Positions 25,580 to 37,932 are shown, numbered from the stretch's first letter. The stretch is 64,000 nt of DNA from Batillaria attramentaria (GCA_018292915.2 JACVVK020000523.1:283501-347500), one strand, 5' to 3'. The notes: generated by a model from the sequence alone, not told the origin. Numbers and translations are program-made.

Positions 25580-25800
25580 CCTCCACCGTCTTTCCCTTCC
25601 CTCACTCCCCTCTCTCTCTCGCTCACCACTTGGCGTACGCTTGCACGTTCTCTCTCTCTCTCTCTCTCTCTCTTCGCGCTGTAGTACACAGGCGCGCGCA
25701 AGCTGGCCGTTCGTTGGCTGTAGTCGGCGGTGTCGCGCGCCGCGCGTTGCCGCTCGCGCTTTGTTTGTAAACATGAACACGTGGACTGAGGGCCACGTGG
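25580..25800 (-). promoter_or_regulatory. CpG-dense candidate promoter region
   Basis: CG dinucleotides are unusually dense at about 25670-25765, with words such as GGCGCGCGC, GTCGCGCGCCGCGCG and CCGCTCGCGC. A (TC)n tract precedes them at 25651-25673. The region lies about 1.6 kb upstream of the TRIM9-like start codon, so it may hold that gene's promoter and a 5' non-coding exon. Position and composition are the only evidence; no transcription start can be seen. Confidence 0.35.
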
Positions 25801-26225
25801 TTTGGGGGCAGAGACCACACTGGGACTGAGTTGGCATGCTGAAGGGGAGTGCAGCGGAATAGTGATGACAGCTTCTTGTTAAAGTGACAAAATACTGCAG
25901 TTGTATCACAAGTCGAAAGGCTGTGTATATTGGAGTATCTAGTAGTACCTTATAAAGACATTGGCCCACGACGAATCTCAGTGACGCCGATACCAAACCA
26001 CGAACGCCTTGGCACATGCAAACTAACAATGGAAATGATCAGACGACTGAAACACTGAAAACGAAATGGTAAGCGAGCACGGCTTCATAAATACCTGGAA
26101 GCTAAATATGCACTGTATGTTGCTTTTTCAGATAATTGAGGCCACGCTCACTATAAACATACTCAGGTTGATAAGTTTCGTAGTGCCAAACGAAAGGAAA
26201 GTTATTTCTTACCGTTTTTAGTTGT
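25801..26225. other. Unassigned non-coding sequence
   Basis: No gene or repeat was recognised. Confidence 0.45.
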
Positions 26226-26341
26226 GGACAATAATAACAATTATAATTCTTTTATAGCGCGAAATCCCCACAGCTCTAAGCGCTTTACAAAGCAACAGTT
26301 AAGATTAATTATGAATTATGAGGAACGAAGATGTATCTTTA

Positions 26342-26385
<44 letters not shown>

Positions 26386-26428
26386 TAAAACATGTATGGG
26401 GAACAGATCAAGCGGCAACCAGAGCGCG

Positions 26429-26495
<67 letters not shown>

Positions 26496-26994
26496 CAATG
26501 CAGCACTCATACTCAGTGGCTACTAGTATGGATTACAGGGATACCAAATAGTCGGCTCTCAGTCAGAGGGATGCAAACTCAGTTAATCGAAGGCAACGTG
26601 GAACAGCTGAGTGTTTTCAGCTGGGATATGAAGGAGAGTGGAGTAGGAGCGTTGCGGAAGCCGAGGGGAAGAGAATTCCAGACAAAAGGAGCTAGCTTGA
26701 TTTAAAATGCCTTCTGACCGAAAGACCTGGTATTAACCCTAGGCACCCGAAGAAATTTTCATTGGAAGATCTCAAAGACATAGAACGGGTGTTGATGTCC
26801 AGGACAGCAGCTAGGTAAGGAGGGAGAGAGCCGTCAAAACGGCGGTAAGCCAAAATAGCAATCTTGTAATCGATCCTATGCTGGACAGGAAGCCAGCGGA
26901 GTTTGCGGAGGAGTAGGGTGACATGATCTTTCCGAGATGTTCTGAAAATGACTGTAGCAGAGTTATTTAAAGGTATTGCTGGTGTTGGACTTCG
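26226..26994 (-). mobile_element. Decayed CR1/L2-like LINE, 3' end with RT C-terminal remnant
   Basis: Read on the minus strand, about 26990-26700 encodes LRWLPVQHRIDYKIAILAYR followed by RFDGSLPPYLAAVL. This is the conserved C-terminal extension of many CR1/L2-type LINE reverse transcriptases (L.WLPV..RI.FKI...Y....G..P.YL). After a frameshift, 26690-26600 gives APFVWNSLP-like and LKT-like residues, the next conserved block. The 3' end is the tail at 26229-26290: TGTAAAGCGCTTAGAG, then CGCGCTATAAAA, then TTATTATT-like sequence. Two microsatellites, (CA)n(TA)n at 26340-26386 and (CA)n at 26430-26492, sit inside the 3' region. The element is inactive: frameshifted and 5'-truncated. Confidence 0.8.
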
Positions 26995-27002
26995 ATTAAC
27001 GT

Positions 27003-27178
27003 ACGTGGGTGGGTGGGTGGGTGGGTGGTGGATGTGTAGGAGTTTCCACCACGTGTGGGTGATATCAAAGACAGGGCAGCGAGAAAAAGGCCAGCACAAA
27101 TATTTGGCCCCTGCCGGGACTCGAGCTCACAACCCGAGCATTGAAAGTCCAGCGCTCTACCACTCGGCTATCCCGGCT
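27003..27178 (-). mobile_element. SINE S1, full length
   Basis: The 3' end is at the left, with a (GGGT)n tail at about 27006-27027. The B box complement CGGGACTCGAGCTC and the A box complement CTCTACCACTCGGCTATCCC are intact. It lies against the 5' side of the LINE fragment at 26226-26994. A 7-bp GACTTCG occurs near both ends (about 26988 and 27185), but not cleanly enough to call a TSD. Confidence 0.85.
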
Positions 27179-28538
27179 TCGCTAGACTTCGCCGAAGATC
27201 ATTGTAAAAAAATAAAAAAAAAAAAAACCCTCACGGACGCCAATAGTAGGATTACCGGGCTTCAGTCATAACACACACCGTTTGTTTGGGAACAGTCGCG
27301 CCCGTGGATGCTCCTGTACGTTCGGAATGATCCATTTCTAATGACAACTTGAGTTGAACTCTGAACACTGTCGTCTGCTGGCCATGCGAACCAGAAATGC
27401 AACAACCTAAAGCTCTTCTAGTCAACTAGTCTGCTGTGTTTTTCGGCTTGCGTTGCAGCTTCTGTAGGCTGAATGCCAGCCTATGTGACATTTTAACTCT
27501 TTCTACATTGAGGCACCATCATATGTCTGACGCTAGCTGCTTGAAGCCCCCGCGGTGACACAAGGCCGCCTTCTTTTGGTCATTCTTTATAGCGCATAAA
27601 CAAACAAACAAACAAACAAACAAACAAACAAAAAACCATAAAAAAACGTACACCACGGTAACCAACGAAGACAGACTGAAATCGTATTTAAGAGAGATCA
27701 CACCAAAGAAAAACTGGTAACGACTAGCAACGGTGGAGTAGAACGAAGATGTCGCACACTACTGACTGTAACAACTATAGTTGTAGCGCGGCAGTGGGGA
27801 CTGAAATCTTGTTACGACTCAGTGTAGTTATTGCTCGGGCAGAATGAGTTTAGTGTGCCTGTGTCTTGGAGGTCGGACGGCAGTCACCGCCAAACCAGCT
27901 CTGAACGCTTTTGTGAGCCCAGAAATGCCGGCCGGGTCCGATGATAAACCTTTCACCTGAGATCACGACCGCGGACATGCAACTGACTTGCGCAAACACA
28001 GAGGTGCAAACAAGAACATGCCAATATTTCCCCCGTCTTGAAAAAAAACTCCAACGCCTGGGCTAGTGGTGGCAAACATTGAAAAACCTCAAACAATCTT
28101 ACAACCGCTTGTTATCAGTGCTTCGTCCCTCGGAACAGCACGGCCACACTCTCTTGTCATATCGTGAGTAGTGCACAGGAACGTGTCCACAGACCCTTCT
28201 CACTATCAGGCTAAAGATGGGGCCCGCGGTCTTATCTCTTTTCTAACGCAGCTACTCATGAAACAGTATTTTTTCTCTCTCCCTCTCTCTTGGTAACTTG
28301 CGCTATCGCTGATGGTAACACCTGACTGCGGTGTTTGCCGAGGCACAGGAAAAAGCTGGATACATGACAGTGCTGCGTTAAGAAACTGTTACTTTGTTGT
28401 TTAGTAATGCCTCTCGCTGTCTGACCCTTATAGTGAATTAAAGAATAGTGTAGCAGACTAGTTTGGAAGATTGGCAGTAACTGTGTAGCAGTTTTGTCCT
28501 GTAATCAAAGTTTCATCATATCATCATCATCATCATCA
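27179..28538. other. Unassigned sequence with (CAAA)n
   Basis: A (CAAA)n tract lies at about 27598-27633 and a short (CT)n at about 28275-28290. Nothing else was recognised. Confidence 0.45.
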
Positions 28539-28727
28539 TCTCTCTCTCTCTCTCTCTCTCGGGGAACCGGGATAGCCGAATGGTAGAGCGTTGGACTTTC
28601 ACTGTTCGGGTCGTCTCCCGGCTGGGGCCAAATGTTTGTGCTGGTCTTTTTCTCGTTGCCCCGTCTTTGATATCACCCATACGTGATGGAAAGGGACGTG
28701 AAACCTCCAAATACTCACCCCCGCCCC

Positions 28728-28761
<34 letters not shown>
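28539..28761 (+). mobile_element. SINE S1 bracketed by (TC)n on both sides
   Basis: The SINE body is 28561-28731. (TC)11 precedes it at 28539-28560 and (CT)n follows at about 28732-28761. The B box region is damaged: GTCGTCTCCCGGCTGGGGCC lacks the GAGTTCGAAT segment, so this copy is probably transcriptionally dead. Confidence 0.9.
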
Positions 28762-28765
<4 letters not shown>

Positions 28766-30199
28766 TTATCCCGTGCACGTGTGTAAAAAAAAAAAATCCC
28801 CTTTGATTTTGGAAAAAAACACTTACAATTTCCAAGTTTAAGTCTTAAAAAAAGCGAAAAAACACATGCAAGGACAATAGGCTCAATTTTTGTTTTCCGG
28901 CTTTATTTTCTCACCCCCTTTTAGATAGATACCCGAGGCTCCAAGAGTCTCCGCTGCCTCGGTGGCCAACCGGATACGCATACCTGGCGGGGTAAGACGT
29001 ACGGGAAGCCGGCACACGCCTATTTGTTTCTCTAACCCAAGCGCATTTATTTGTGCGGCTGCCCGCCAATTACGCTTGCACTATCTCCCACTACCTCTAG
29101 CTCCCCATTATCTTCAGTACACACAGCGCATCATCTCTTCTCTTTGTCTGTTGTCGGCCGGTACTGTAACATACACGGTTATGCAAGAACGAGGATCGTT
29201 TTGTTCTTTTAGAGCCGGCTATTTACACGAGCCACTTCCCGCATCAGGATTTGCAGTTTGGGTTTAAGGGATGCACCTGGACGATTTGTGAGTAATTTGG
29301 ATTCACTGCAGATTGTTTTAATCAAACTTGAAAGACGAACGTAACAGAAACGTCAGTAACTAGTTTTATAGTGACTTGTTTCGGAAGACACCTTTGTTTG
29401 TTTGTTTGTTTGTTTGTTTGTTTGTGGCGTTAAACCACCAAACACCCACCCACCCTTGTTTGTTTGTTTTTAAAAACGGATCCAACACAAATGTTGAAAG
29501 AGGATACGTGGCTCAGCAGTAAAGCAAGATAGAAAGACACCTGTGGGTTTTATCATCAAACACTGAGAGAGAAAGGAAGACGTCTGTAGTTTGTGGACGG
29601 GCGGAAGGGAGAAGGCGAGAAGGACGCACTTTGCGGAGGGAACGACTAAAGCTTGAAATACTAAGACTAACAGGATGGTGACGAAGGCCGACTTTCCAAA
29701 GAGTAAGTTTGCTCAAATGTGTCCTCCCGACAATGACCCCCCCCCCATCCCCCCTCCTCTCCCCCCACACACCCTCCCACCCCATCCTCACCCTCTCAAA
29801 ACCTCATCTGAACCTCCTCACCAAAGTCGCCGTGGCCACGTCTTCCTGTAGCCTAGGTGGTCCCCGGCACTCACAACGCGTTGACCTTTAATCTCCACGG
29901 TTACACTCACAAACGACAATGTCACAGGTCACTTCCGGTGCGTGCCGGCGCGCCTGCGCCGCGGAGGGTTCCGGTCAACTTGTTCGTGACGAGGCGTACG
30001 CGCAGGAAAAGAAAGGGCCGTAGGTGAGAACTCTGATCTACGATGTGAGAATGGCTTGTAAAGGACAGGGTGATGCTCCCAGCCACTAAAAGGGAGTCGT
30101 CATCACAAGGGTGTTACTGTCGTAGATCCTGGTGGTTCGCGTGGCAATGACTTGAGCGCCCTGCCTCAGTCTTTCCCCACTGTTTGATCACGATCTTGG
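28762..30199. other. Unassigned sequence; (TTTG)n with SINE S1 3' scrap; CpG-rich patch
   Basis: (TTTG)n at about 29393-29424 is followed by a 29-bp S1 3'-end scrap (GGCGTTAAACCACCAAACACCC, 29426-29453) and then more TTTG. A C-rich tract runs from about 29738 to 29800. A short CpG-dense patch at about 29935-30015 (GTGCCGGCGCGCCTGCGCCGCGG) could be a promoter fragment, but no gene was identified beside it. Confidence 0.45.
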
Positions 30200-30262
30200 A
30201 CAAAGTTCAAAGATTCAAAAGATTCAGAGATTTTATTTCCTTTTGCCTCCTACTGGGGCATG
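30200..30262 (-). mobile_element. LINE-like 3' tail (minus strand)
   Basis: The sequence AAAGTTCAAAGATTCAAAAGATTC followed by AGAGATTTTATTTCC reads on the minus strand as an AATAAAATCT-type end with short GAATCTTT repeats. This resembles the 3' termini of CR1/jockey-like LINEs. The body to the right (30262-30480) is not recognisable. Confidence 0.4.
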
Positions 30263-31000
30263 GAGAAAGAACATAAACAAACAAGAAATGCAAATGACAA
30301 GGTAGTGTAAGATGAAAAGTAAATATAAGCAACAACAAAAACTGTGAGGGTCAATAAACAAAAGTGGTGATCAATATCTTCATCACAAACTGCATGAAAT
30401 AAAGCTAACATACACTTACGGCAATTACAGAAAATAGAAAAACGTGTCAAGTAATGAGAACGTGCTTAATAACGCAATAGCTTTGTTCTACACAACTAGA
30501 AGATGGGGGTTGGAGTTGGTGAGTTTGAGAGAGAAAGAGCATTGCTTGTTCCTGCTGGTTCTTCAGACCCCCCCCCCCCCCCCCAATAAAAGAAAAAAGA
30601 AAGAAATGCTGCAGACTTATGGTAACAAACAAACGAAGAACGTGAAGAAGACAGAACATGCAAGTCGTTCTCTCAGTTTAAGGGCAGACAAGACGCAGCG
30701 CGTTTCTTCAGGATTATCGGCTCCTACAAAGGGTTAATTAGTGCGCCAATTACCATTCAGTGTCTGGCATGCCAGACAATTACCACTTGTGAAACAAACA
30801 CCACTTTCAGCATCCTCTGCTTCTGGCTTACGCCCAGACTCCTACTCAGCCCCTTCTTCTAGAAACAGTCAGTGAGGAATTTCAAGATTGGGAAGTTGTT
30901 GCGTGAACACATAATGCACTGCACGGTTGCGGCGTAGCCTGCATCAAGGGGTGTAATCAAGAGGTGTGTTTCCGATACTACCCCACATTACTTGAAACTG
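30263..31000. other. Unassigned sequence with poly-C
   Basis: A poly-C tract at about 30569-30584 is the only clear feature. Confidence 0.45.
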
Positions 31001-31200
31001 AAGTTTCCACGGTGATATGTGATATGTGATTGTGTGTTTTATTCTTGATTTTAAGTAATTTTATTGGTCAAGACTGTCTGTTTTACTTATTTTTTGTAGT
31101 CTCATTTATTAAAATGTTTATCAGTTGTGTGTTTTACTAGTATGCGGGCCAGAACTGCAATTTCCCAATTTTAGGATCAATAAAGTATTCTGTATTCTGT
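31001..31200 (+). mobile_element. LINE 3' UTR and tail
   Basis: The segment ends GCAATTTCCCAATTTTAGGA then TCAATAAAGTATTCTGTATTCTGTAT. An AATAAAG signal followed by short TATTCTG repeats is a typical 3' terminus of jockey/CR1-like LINEs in invertebrates. No coding part remains. Confidence 0.55.
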
Positions 31201-31894
31201 ATGACTGCTGTCACGCAAAGCCATATGACTGAAATACGAGCATTCACACCTATAGTCCGCTTCATTTGACTCAAGATCCCTGAGTCAGATCCCTACATTC
31301 ACTAAGGCTGTTTGGAGTATCGTGGAGCGGCAGGGATTTTGACTGTGTCAGTTTGGTGGCACTTTGGCCGGTTGGAATCAAAGGTGTGACGACTGTAAGA
31401 TCCTACCGTGACACTGCAGCCGTTAGAAATCCCGAACGAAGTCGCTGTACGTTTTTCTGTGTCGCCCGACAGGTCCGCAAAAACTGAAATTATAGGTGTG
31501 GGAAATCCCAGACAACGAAAGGGGACCGTACTGTTTACTGATGGCGGCTGGTACAAATTTTTTACCGCATGGTCGTAAATCAACGCTTGAAGCACTCATT
31601 TACCGGCGCGTAAACAACTTTTCAACAGTAAGATGTATTCCTGTTTCAGGTTCTTCTTCGTTTCAGTTTTGCTTTGTTGCTCCCTGCTGCACGAACTTGA
31701 ATGCGCCACGGACAGAAGATCTCCAGCCGTGCTTTTCCAATAGTGCGCTACAAACTCTAGCCTGTAGACTGAGTTTGTTGTATACGAACTAGCACACGTA
31801 TTTGCATTACAGTAACGGTTTAGCCAAAATCAATGTCTGGTTGATAACGGCCCCTTCAAGTTCTTTCACGCCTACAGACTGAAGTGCGGCTGTT
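31201..31894. other. Unassigned non-coding sequence
   Basis: No gene or repeat was recognised. Confidence 0.45.
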
Positions 31895-32127
31895 GGAAAC
31901 ACTCGGTGCTACTCAAATTTGAAAATGGAAACACTCGGTGCTACTGTTTGGAAACACTCTGTCCTGGCGGTGCTACTTCTGAAGCGCCGGGTAGCACCGG
32001 GAGCACTCCCTACGTGCATTTTGTCATGGGGTGTAGTCAAAACGGGCCGGAGTGCTCCCGCTGCTACCCGCTTCAGAAGTAGCACCGCCGGACAGAGTGT
32101 TTCCAAACAGTAGCACCGAGTGTTTCC
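31895..32127. mobile_element. Foldback (palindromic) element F1
   Basis: Two arms, about 31927-32009 and 32049-32127, are near-perfect reverse complements around a 39-bp loop, with matching words such as GGTGCTACTTCTGAAGCG and CGCTTCAGAAGTAGCACC. The left side carries an extra terminal unit (31895-31914, GGAAACACTCGGTGCTACTC), so the motif GGAAACACTCGGTGCTACT occurs twice at that end. The loop contains GGGGTGTAGTCAAAACGG, which recurs in related copies at 36.5-37.9 kb. No coding capacity. This is a MITE/foldback-type DNA element of unknown superfamily. Confidence 0.85.
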
Positions 32128-32760
32128 GCGTAGTCTCTATCCAGTTCAGTATTCAGCCCGGCTAAAAATCACGTGCTCTCCCGGTTTAGCGCAGCACGCA
32201 GGGCACCTCAGTTTTGAGTTGGATTATTCGGGCTGAGGTTTGTCCTGTAGTATCTCCCAACGTTGGTTCAGTTTTACCGACGCACCGGCTATTTTTCACC
32301 TGGCAACTGTTCTAACACAGAGGGTGCAAACTCCGCCTCTGGCACCAATAAACTTTCTCCTCGCGTTTCCGTCCGTTTATTATCTTTACCTTGTAGACAA
32401 ACCCATTCATCACGGAGGTGTTGGGTGCTTTTTTCAGCATCGGCCCCCAGTTTCTGCTGTTTCTCTGGCAAACATAGTTTCCAAAACTGCCGGCCTACGG
32501 GCGGACGTACAACTTACAAGATATTTTGTGCAATGTTAAGATAGTCTGTCCGTAACTAGGGCCCCATCTATAAGACGTGGGCACCGGTCTTGTCATATTG
32601 TGATGCATGTTGCATGTACGCGCAGTTTCTCAGTTAGCTTTTGTTGGAATGCTCACCAGAGAAGAGACGTGTAAAACAAAGCACTGACAAATTTGTGCAG
32701 AATATCAGTTTGTCCGTCTGGTTTACGTTGCCGGCAAAAGTTTTATACGACTGGTTAATT
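32128..32760. other. Unassigned non-coding sequence
   Basis: No gene or repeat was recognised. Confidence 0.45.
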
Positions 32761-32770
32761 TTGTCCAAAA

Positions 32771-32970
32771 AGATTGATTGATTGATTGAGTGAGTGAGTG
32801 AGTGAGTAAGTGAGTGAGTGAGTGAGTGAGTGAGTGAGTGAGTGAGTGGTTTAAACTGATTTATTTTGTTGCACTGGTGAAAGTACAGAAAAACAATTTG
32901 AGCATAAACAAGACGTGCTTATGATATGCTCAATAAAAATTCAATTAAAGCAACCTTTGCAACGGCGGAG

Positions 32971-33018
<48 letters not shown>
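32771..33018. repeat. (GATT)n/(GAGT)n tetranucleotide repeats
   Basis: GATT units turning into GAGT units lie at about 32771-32848, and a second (GATT)n at about 32971-33018. The 120 bp between them is unique sequence. Confidence 0.9.
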
Positions 33019-34543
33019 CACATCTTGGGTTGATCGAGCATCTTACAGATGGTCTGACTGGCTTCCAGAATAAACGGACGGATCATTACACTCGCTAGTA
33101 CGTTGTTCGTGTTGTTGTTGTTGTTGTTGCTGTGGTAATGGGTGGTGGTTAGGGCTTGGGTGACGGGTGGTGGTCATTCGTACAAGCAGCACTGGTTAAA
33201 CGGGCTGATTCCTTACTTGCTAAGCCAGCCCATATGTTCGTGAGTGCGCCTGCACGCTCGTAATATTACATCTTGGTGATTAGTACTGCTACAGTGTTGT
33301 TTACACTTTGCTCGACTGAGCGGTCGAACATTCAAATTCTACGATTGTTGTTACACTACTGGAGCGCTCAGTGTCGTCGCTGCATCACCGAGTACGCCTC
33401 TGTTGGCTCAGTGCCAGCAATACAAACGCTGTCACTGTCCAGGTGTCTAAGTGGTGTGATGATAGATACCACGAAATCAGCTCAGAACGACCTGTGAGCA
33501 TAAACATGGTAGCATTAGTCAGTTTACGTAGGACTGAGCTGAAACCGATTGACTTAATACTTTGCATGCTGATCATCAGGGGAAAATTAAAGAAGAAAAC
33601 TGGTGGCTCTTGCTATATCAGCAGCGAATAATTACTTTGATCATTCAATGAATTCATAATTCCTCTTTTTCTACCAGCCAGATGATGATCATTAGTTATA
33701 TGTATTCATTTTATCACCGTCCTACACTGTGACATGACCGCTAGCGGAATATGAAGACAGAGAATCTACAAAGACAGCACGTGTCATCGTCAATGACTGA
33801 ATGGTCGGATTTCACACATATACAACAACACCTCCCCGCCAGAAATAGGTCCTAAGGTTTCGAACCTGTCAAAAGCGCCGCAGCTGCCGTCTGGCGCGCG
33901 CGAGCATCATCTGCTGACATCTAGGAAAACAACGGGGAGTTATGTGCCCCTTCTGAACAAATACCGACCACGCAACGCTGCACGGAGGCCGTAGTCATTA
34001 TGAGCAGGAACCACGGGGTTTGGGTGGAAATTCAAATACAATATGGCTGTGAAAATATTGGTGTATGTATCCTTGCATCCGCGTGTGATGCGCAAACGAT
34101 GCACACGAGGAGTGCATTGAGTGGAGAGGCCAAGCAGGCTTTGGCAGTGGCCGACAGAAATTAATTTTGCATGTGACCACTGCCGTTGACATTTCCAGTT
34201 ACCCACAACTGAAATCCGATAGACTGCCTGAAAAGTTGCAGAGTATCATCATATGCAGACGTAACATATGGCGGGTAACAGGGTAACATGATATAATTAA
34301 TGCTGTTGAAAGTTGCATGCTGTGTGAAATGGATCAGTGCTGCATTGTTTGTGTTCCGTGATTTGTGTTGCATTTTTCTCAGGACAGGTTTCGTCCCACA
34401 GTTCATTCTGTAAAAGCCATAGTTTCGTTTTGTCCAACATGGTGTCCTTATGGAAAACGTTTCCTACTTTAAAGATCATCAATACTGACCTGTGTCTGTG
34501 ATTTAACAAATTGCTGCAAACTGTACACGTTACGTGGGTCATT
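33019..34543. other. Unassigned sequence
   Basis: Apart from a (GTT)n tract at about 33107-33129, no gene or repeat was recognised. Confidence 0.45.
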
Positions 34544-34750
34544 ACTTGTATTGCTTGGGGGAGCCGGGATAGACGAATGGTAGAGCGTTGGACTCTCAAT
34601 GCTCGAGTCGTGTGTTCGAATCCCGGCTGGGGCAAAATATATTAATTTTGTGCTGGCCTTTTTCTCGTTGCCCCGTCTTTGATATTACCCATATGTGGTG
34701 GATGAGGACGTTAAACTCCCAAACACCCACCCATCCACTTGTATTGCTTG
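34544..34750 (+). mobile_element. SINE S1 with perfect 14-bp target-site duplication
   Basis: The SINE body is 34558-34736. Exact copies of ACTTGTATTGCTTG lie at 34544-34557 and 34737-34750. The A-box-like segment (TAGACGAATGGTAGAGCG) and the B box (GTTCGAATCCC) are both present. The 3' end is TTAAACTCCCAAACACCCACC. Confidence 0.95.
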
Positions 34751-34795
34751 TGATGTGTTGGGCAAACCTGTAAACCCAGTTACAAATATATATTT

Positions 34796-35008
34796 TCACC
34801 GCTCGATAAAGAGGAGCTAGGACAGCCGAATGGAAGAGCGTTGGACTTCCAATGCTCGGATCGTGAGTTCGAATCCCGGCTGGGGCCAAATGTTTGTGCT
34901 GGCCTTTTTCTCGTTGCCCTGTCTTTGATATCACCCATACGCGTTGGGAAACGGACGTTAAACTTCCGAGCACCCACCCACCCACCCACCCTCACCGCTA
35001 GATAAAGA
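34796..35008 (+). mobile_element. SINE S1 with 17-bp target-site duplication
   Basis: This second copy, 45 bp downstream and in the same orientation, has its body at 34813-34991. The flanks TCACCGCTCGATAAAGA (34796-34812) and TCACCGCTAGATAAAGA (34992-35008) match at 16 of 17 positions. The tail is (CACC)n-like. The single TSD mismatch suggests an older insertion than the neighbouring copy. Confidence 0.93.
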
Positions 35009-36476
35009 AATGCTGTATGGAAATACTAAAACAGATGCATACAAGACATTTTAGTACGTCTCCATTGTAGATCTATGCATTGAATGGTATTATTGATGAC
35101 TCGCAGCCTAACAGGGAGGTCAAATAAGGAAGGAGTATAACAAGAGAAGAAGATCAGATGATACGCAAGGGATGGGACGTGGAGAGGGTAGTCTCCCCAC
35201 CCTAACCTACCATCCCATCCTCCATTCATTCTAATCCCTGGGACTGTTGACACAAGTGAACTACAGGCACGTGCAACATGGAACGCTCCTGGACGTTTCT
35301 GCCCAGCAGGACGTGCGGAAACACGATCCTGTACCACATAACCTGACACCCCATATATACCCCCTAACAAGCGTTCATCCCCTCGTCCTTGTCCCTCACG
35401 CTTCAAGTCTCTGCAATACCAGAACCATTGTATGGTCGCCGGCCCTTCCGTAGTGGTCGGGCCTGCCTGGTGTCCATAACCTGACGCCTGATGCCGCAAG
35501 CCTGGCCCATTATGGGCTCGAGTCAAAACAACCTCATGTGGCGAAGCAATCAATGCCAGAAGGACTTCTCCGGGGGAATGGGTTTCGGAAGCAGAGCACG
35601 CGAGTTTTGCTGGCTTGTGGGAGGGTAGGTGTTGCGGTGGAGGCCCGAAGGACCAAGAAGTGGCATGCGAGGAAACGATTGATCAACAAATAACAGCTCT
35701 GGCAGATTCTTCGAATTCGTTTCGTGTCTCGTGACAGGGAACGGTGCAACCGGCTGAAATCCTCCACTGGTAAATTACCGGCTGCAACAGAATTAATAGG
35801 AGGAAAAGCTACGGTGGGGAAAAAGTGTGTAAGGTTTTCTTTGGATTCTCATTCATGTTGCTTTCTTTTCCAGGAGAGTGTGTGTCTGTATGAATGATGT
35901 GGGAAGATTCTTAACACATTTCGTACCGCGCATGAGTATCCCACGTGTTTGACTCTATTTTCCCGGTGCTATGCCGCTCCAAATCATTTTATCATCAAAG
36001 AGCGCTCACCACTCACAGTAAAGTTTGATATGCTCTTTCTTCTTTCCTTTCTTCTTCCTGCTCTCTTCTTCTTTTTCTTCATCTTTTATTTTTTTTCCAC
36101 GTCTTTACATTTCAGCCAGTTTTCCCACGCCAATTTCTCCGCCATGCTCTTTGTAAACTGGTTCAGATGAGCACGTATATAAGTTTTTGCTTGCTGTGCT
36201 CTCTTTCAATGTATTACTGTTTGCTGCTTGACGGTGATCCATGAATAAAAAATGTTTAAACCAACGAGCGAGTTCCCAAGCCGTAGCATCTCGTTTTTCC
36301 AAATTCAAAACGCCATGTAGCGCGGCTTTGGATTTTCAGTTGTCGTTTTGAACGACTGAAGTTGAAAGGAGCCGTTCTCCAAACAGAAACCGGCTTGTAC
36401 TAATACGTTACTATAATCTAAAGATGTGTATAATAATGCTCTTATTTCAAAATAAAGGCTTTAGATGAGAGCAGTC
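35009..36476. other. Unassigned sequence
   Basis: The 175-codon minus-strand frame at 35026-35553 has no recognisable domain and overlaps a plus-strand frame; I do not call it a gene. A T/C-rich tract lies at about 36029-36100. Confidence 0.4.
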
Positions 36477-36550
36477 GGCGTTTTGAAGCGACATAGCAAC
36501 GGGAAAAGGTCGTCCATTTTGATTACTCCCCGTGTTTTTGGTTTTTCGTA
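36477..36550 (-). mobile_element. Foldback element F1 fragment
   Basis: The reverse complement reads CACGGGGAGTAATCAAAATGG then ACGACC and GCTTCAAAAC. This matches the F1 loop and inner arm (GGGGTGTAGTCAAAACGG ... GCTTCAGAAG). Confidence 0.6.
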
Positions 36551-36602
36551 CCTCATTCATGTTCTAGATTGACATTAATCATCTCCTTCAGCATGCACAC
36601 AA

Positions 36603-36616
36603 GATGGCGACCGTGA
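36603..36616 (+). promoter_or_regulatory. YY1-like motif at a possible start codon
   Basis: AAGATGGCGACC matches the YY1 core (AAnATGGCGnC) that often sits at transcription and translation starts of metazoan housekeeping genes. The ATG opens only a 16-codon frame, so no gene follows directly. Confidence 0.25.
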
Positions 36617-37037
36617 CCGACGCCGGATTAGTCTGGGACGGATCCGGAGAATGAAAATGGGGGAGGGGCTGACGAACAACATATTCGGGTGTAAAAGAGC
36701 GAGGGACTCATCAGACATCAGTCTGGTTGTGACCGTGATTCATGCAAGCCCACCACTGACCGTGAAATGAGAAGTCTGTGCAGCGCACTCCGCACCCGTC
36801 TGACCTAGTGCTGACAGGGCTGAGCCATGGAGCCGGCCCAAGTCTCCGTGTAAATCACGAGTAGCGCGTTGCACGTGTTGCTAAGTATTCGTGTCACGTT
36901 CTTCGCCTTCTGTTTTACTGGTGTCCGAGTAGTTTATTGTCTCACGGGGTGTAGCCAAAATGGACGTGAGTGATTCCTGTGCTACTCCGCTCAAAAACTA
37001 GCACCCGCCAGGAAAGAGTGTTTGTAAACAGTTGCGC

Positions 37038-37671
<634 letters not shown>

Positions 37672-37735
37672 ACCGAGTGTTTCCGGCATTTTCAGATGTG
37701 AGTAGCACTGGGTGTTTCCGGCAACGGACTTGGGT

Positions 37736-37859
37736 CTACCCGGGTGCTTGAGAAAAGGACCGCTTAGCAAGCAATCAAAGACTTTTGATTAACGTGTTAC
37801 ATACCAAGCAAAGCCGTATGCTTGCTCATAATTATTTCAACTATGGCTTCACAATGTCA
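37736..37859. other. Unassigned spacer
   Basis: No feature recognised. Confidence 0.4.
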
Positions 37860-37932
37860 TGAGAGCAATCATTTTTTGAAGCGGAGTAACACCAAAAACA
37901 CTGCCGTCCATTTTTGGTTACACCCCGTGTTG
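37860..37932 (-). mobile_element. Foldback element F1 fragment
   Basis: The reverse complement reads ACACGGGGTGTAACCAAAAA then TGGACGGCAGTG and TACTCCGCTTCAAAAA, matching the F1 loop and arm. It faces the fragment that starts at 36939 and could be the other end of one roughly 1-kb F1-type element. Confidence 0.6.

Noticed and set aside
35026..35553. 175-codon minus-strand frame
   Set aside because: No recognisable family, low-information composition, overlapping frame on the plus strand and no splice or start support.
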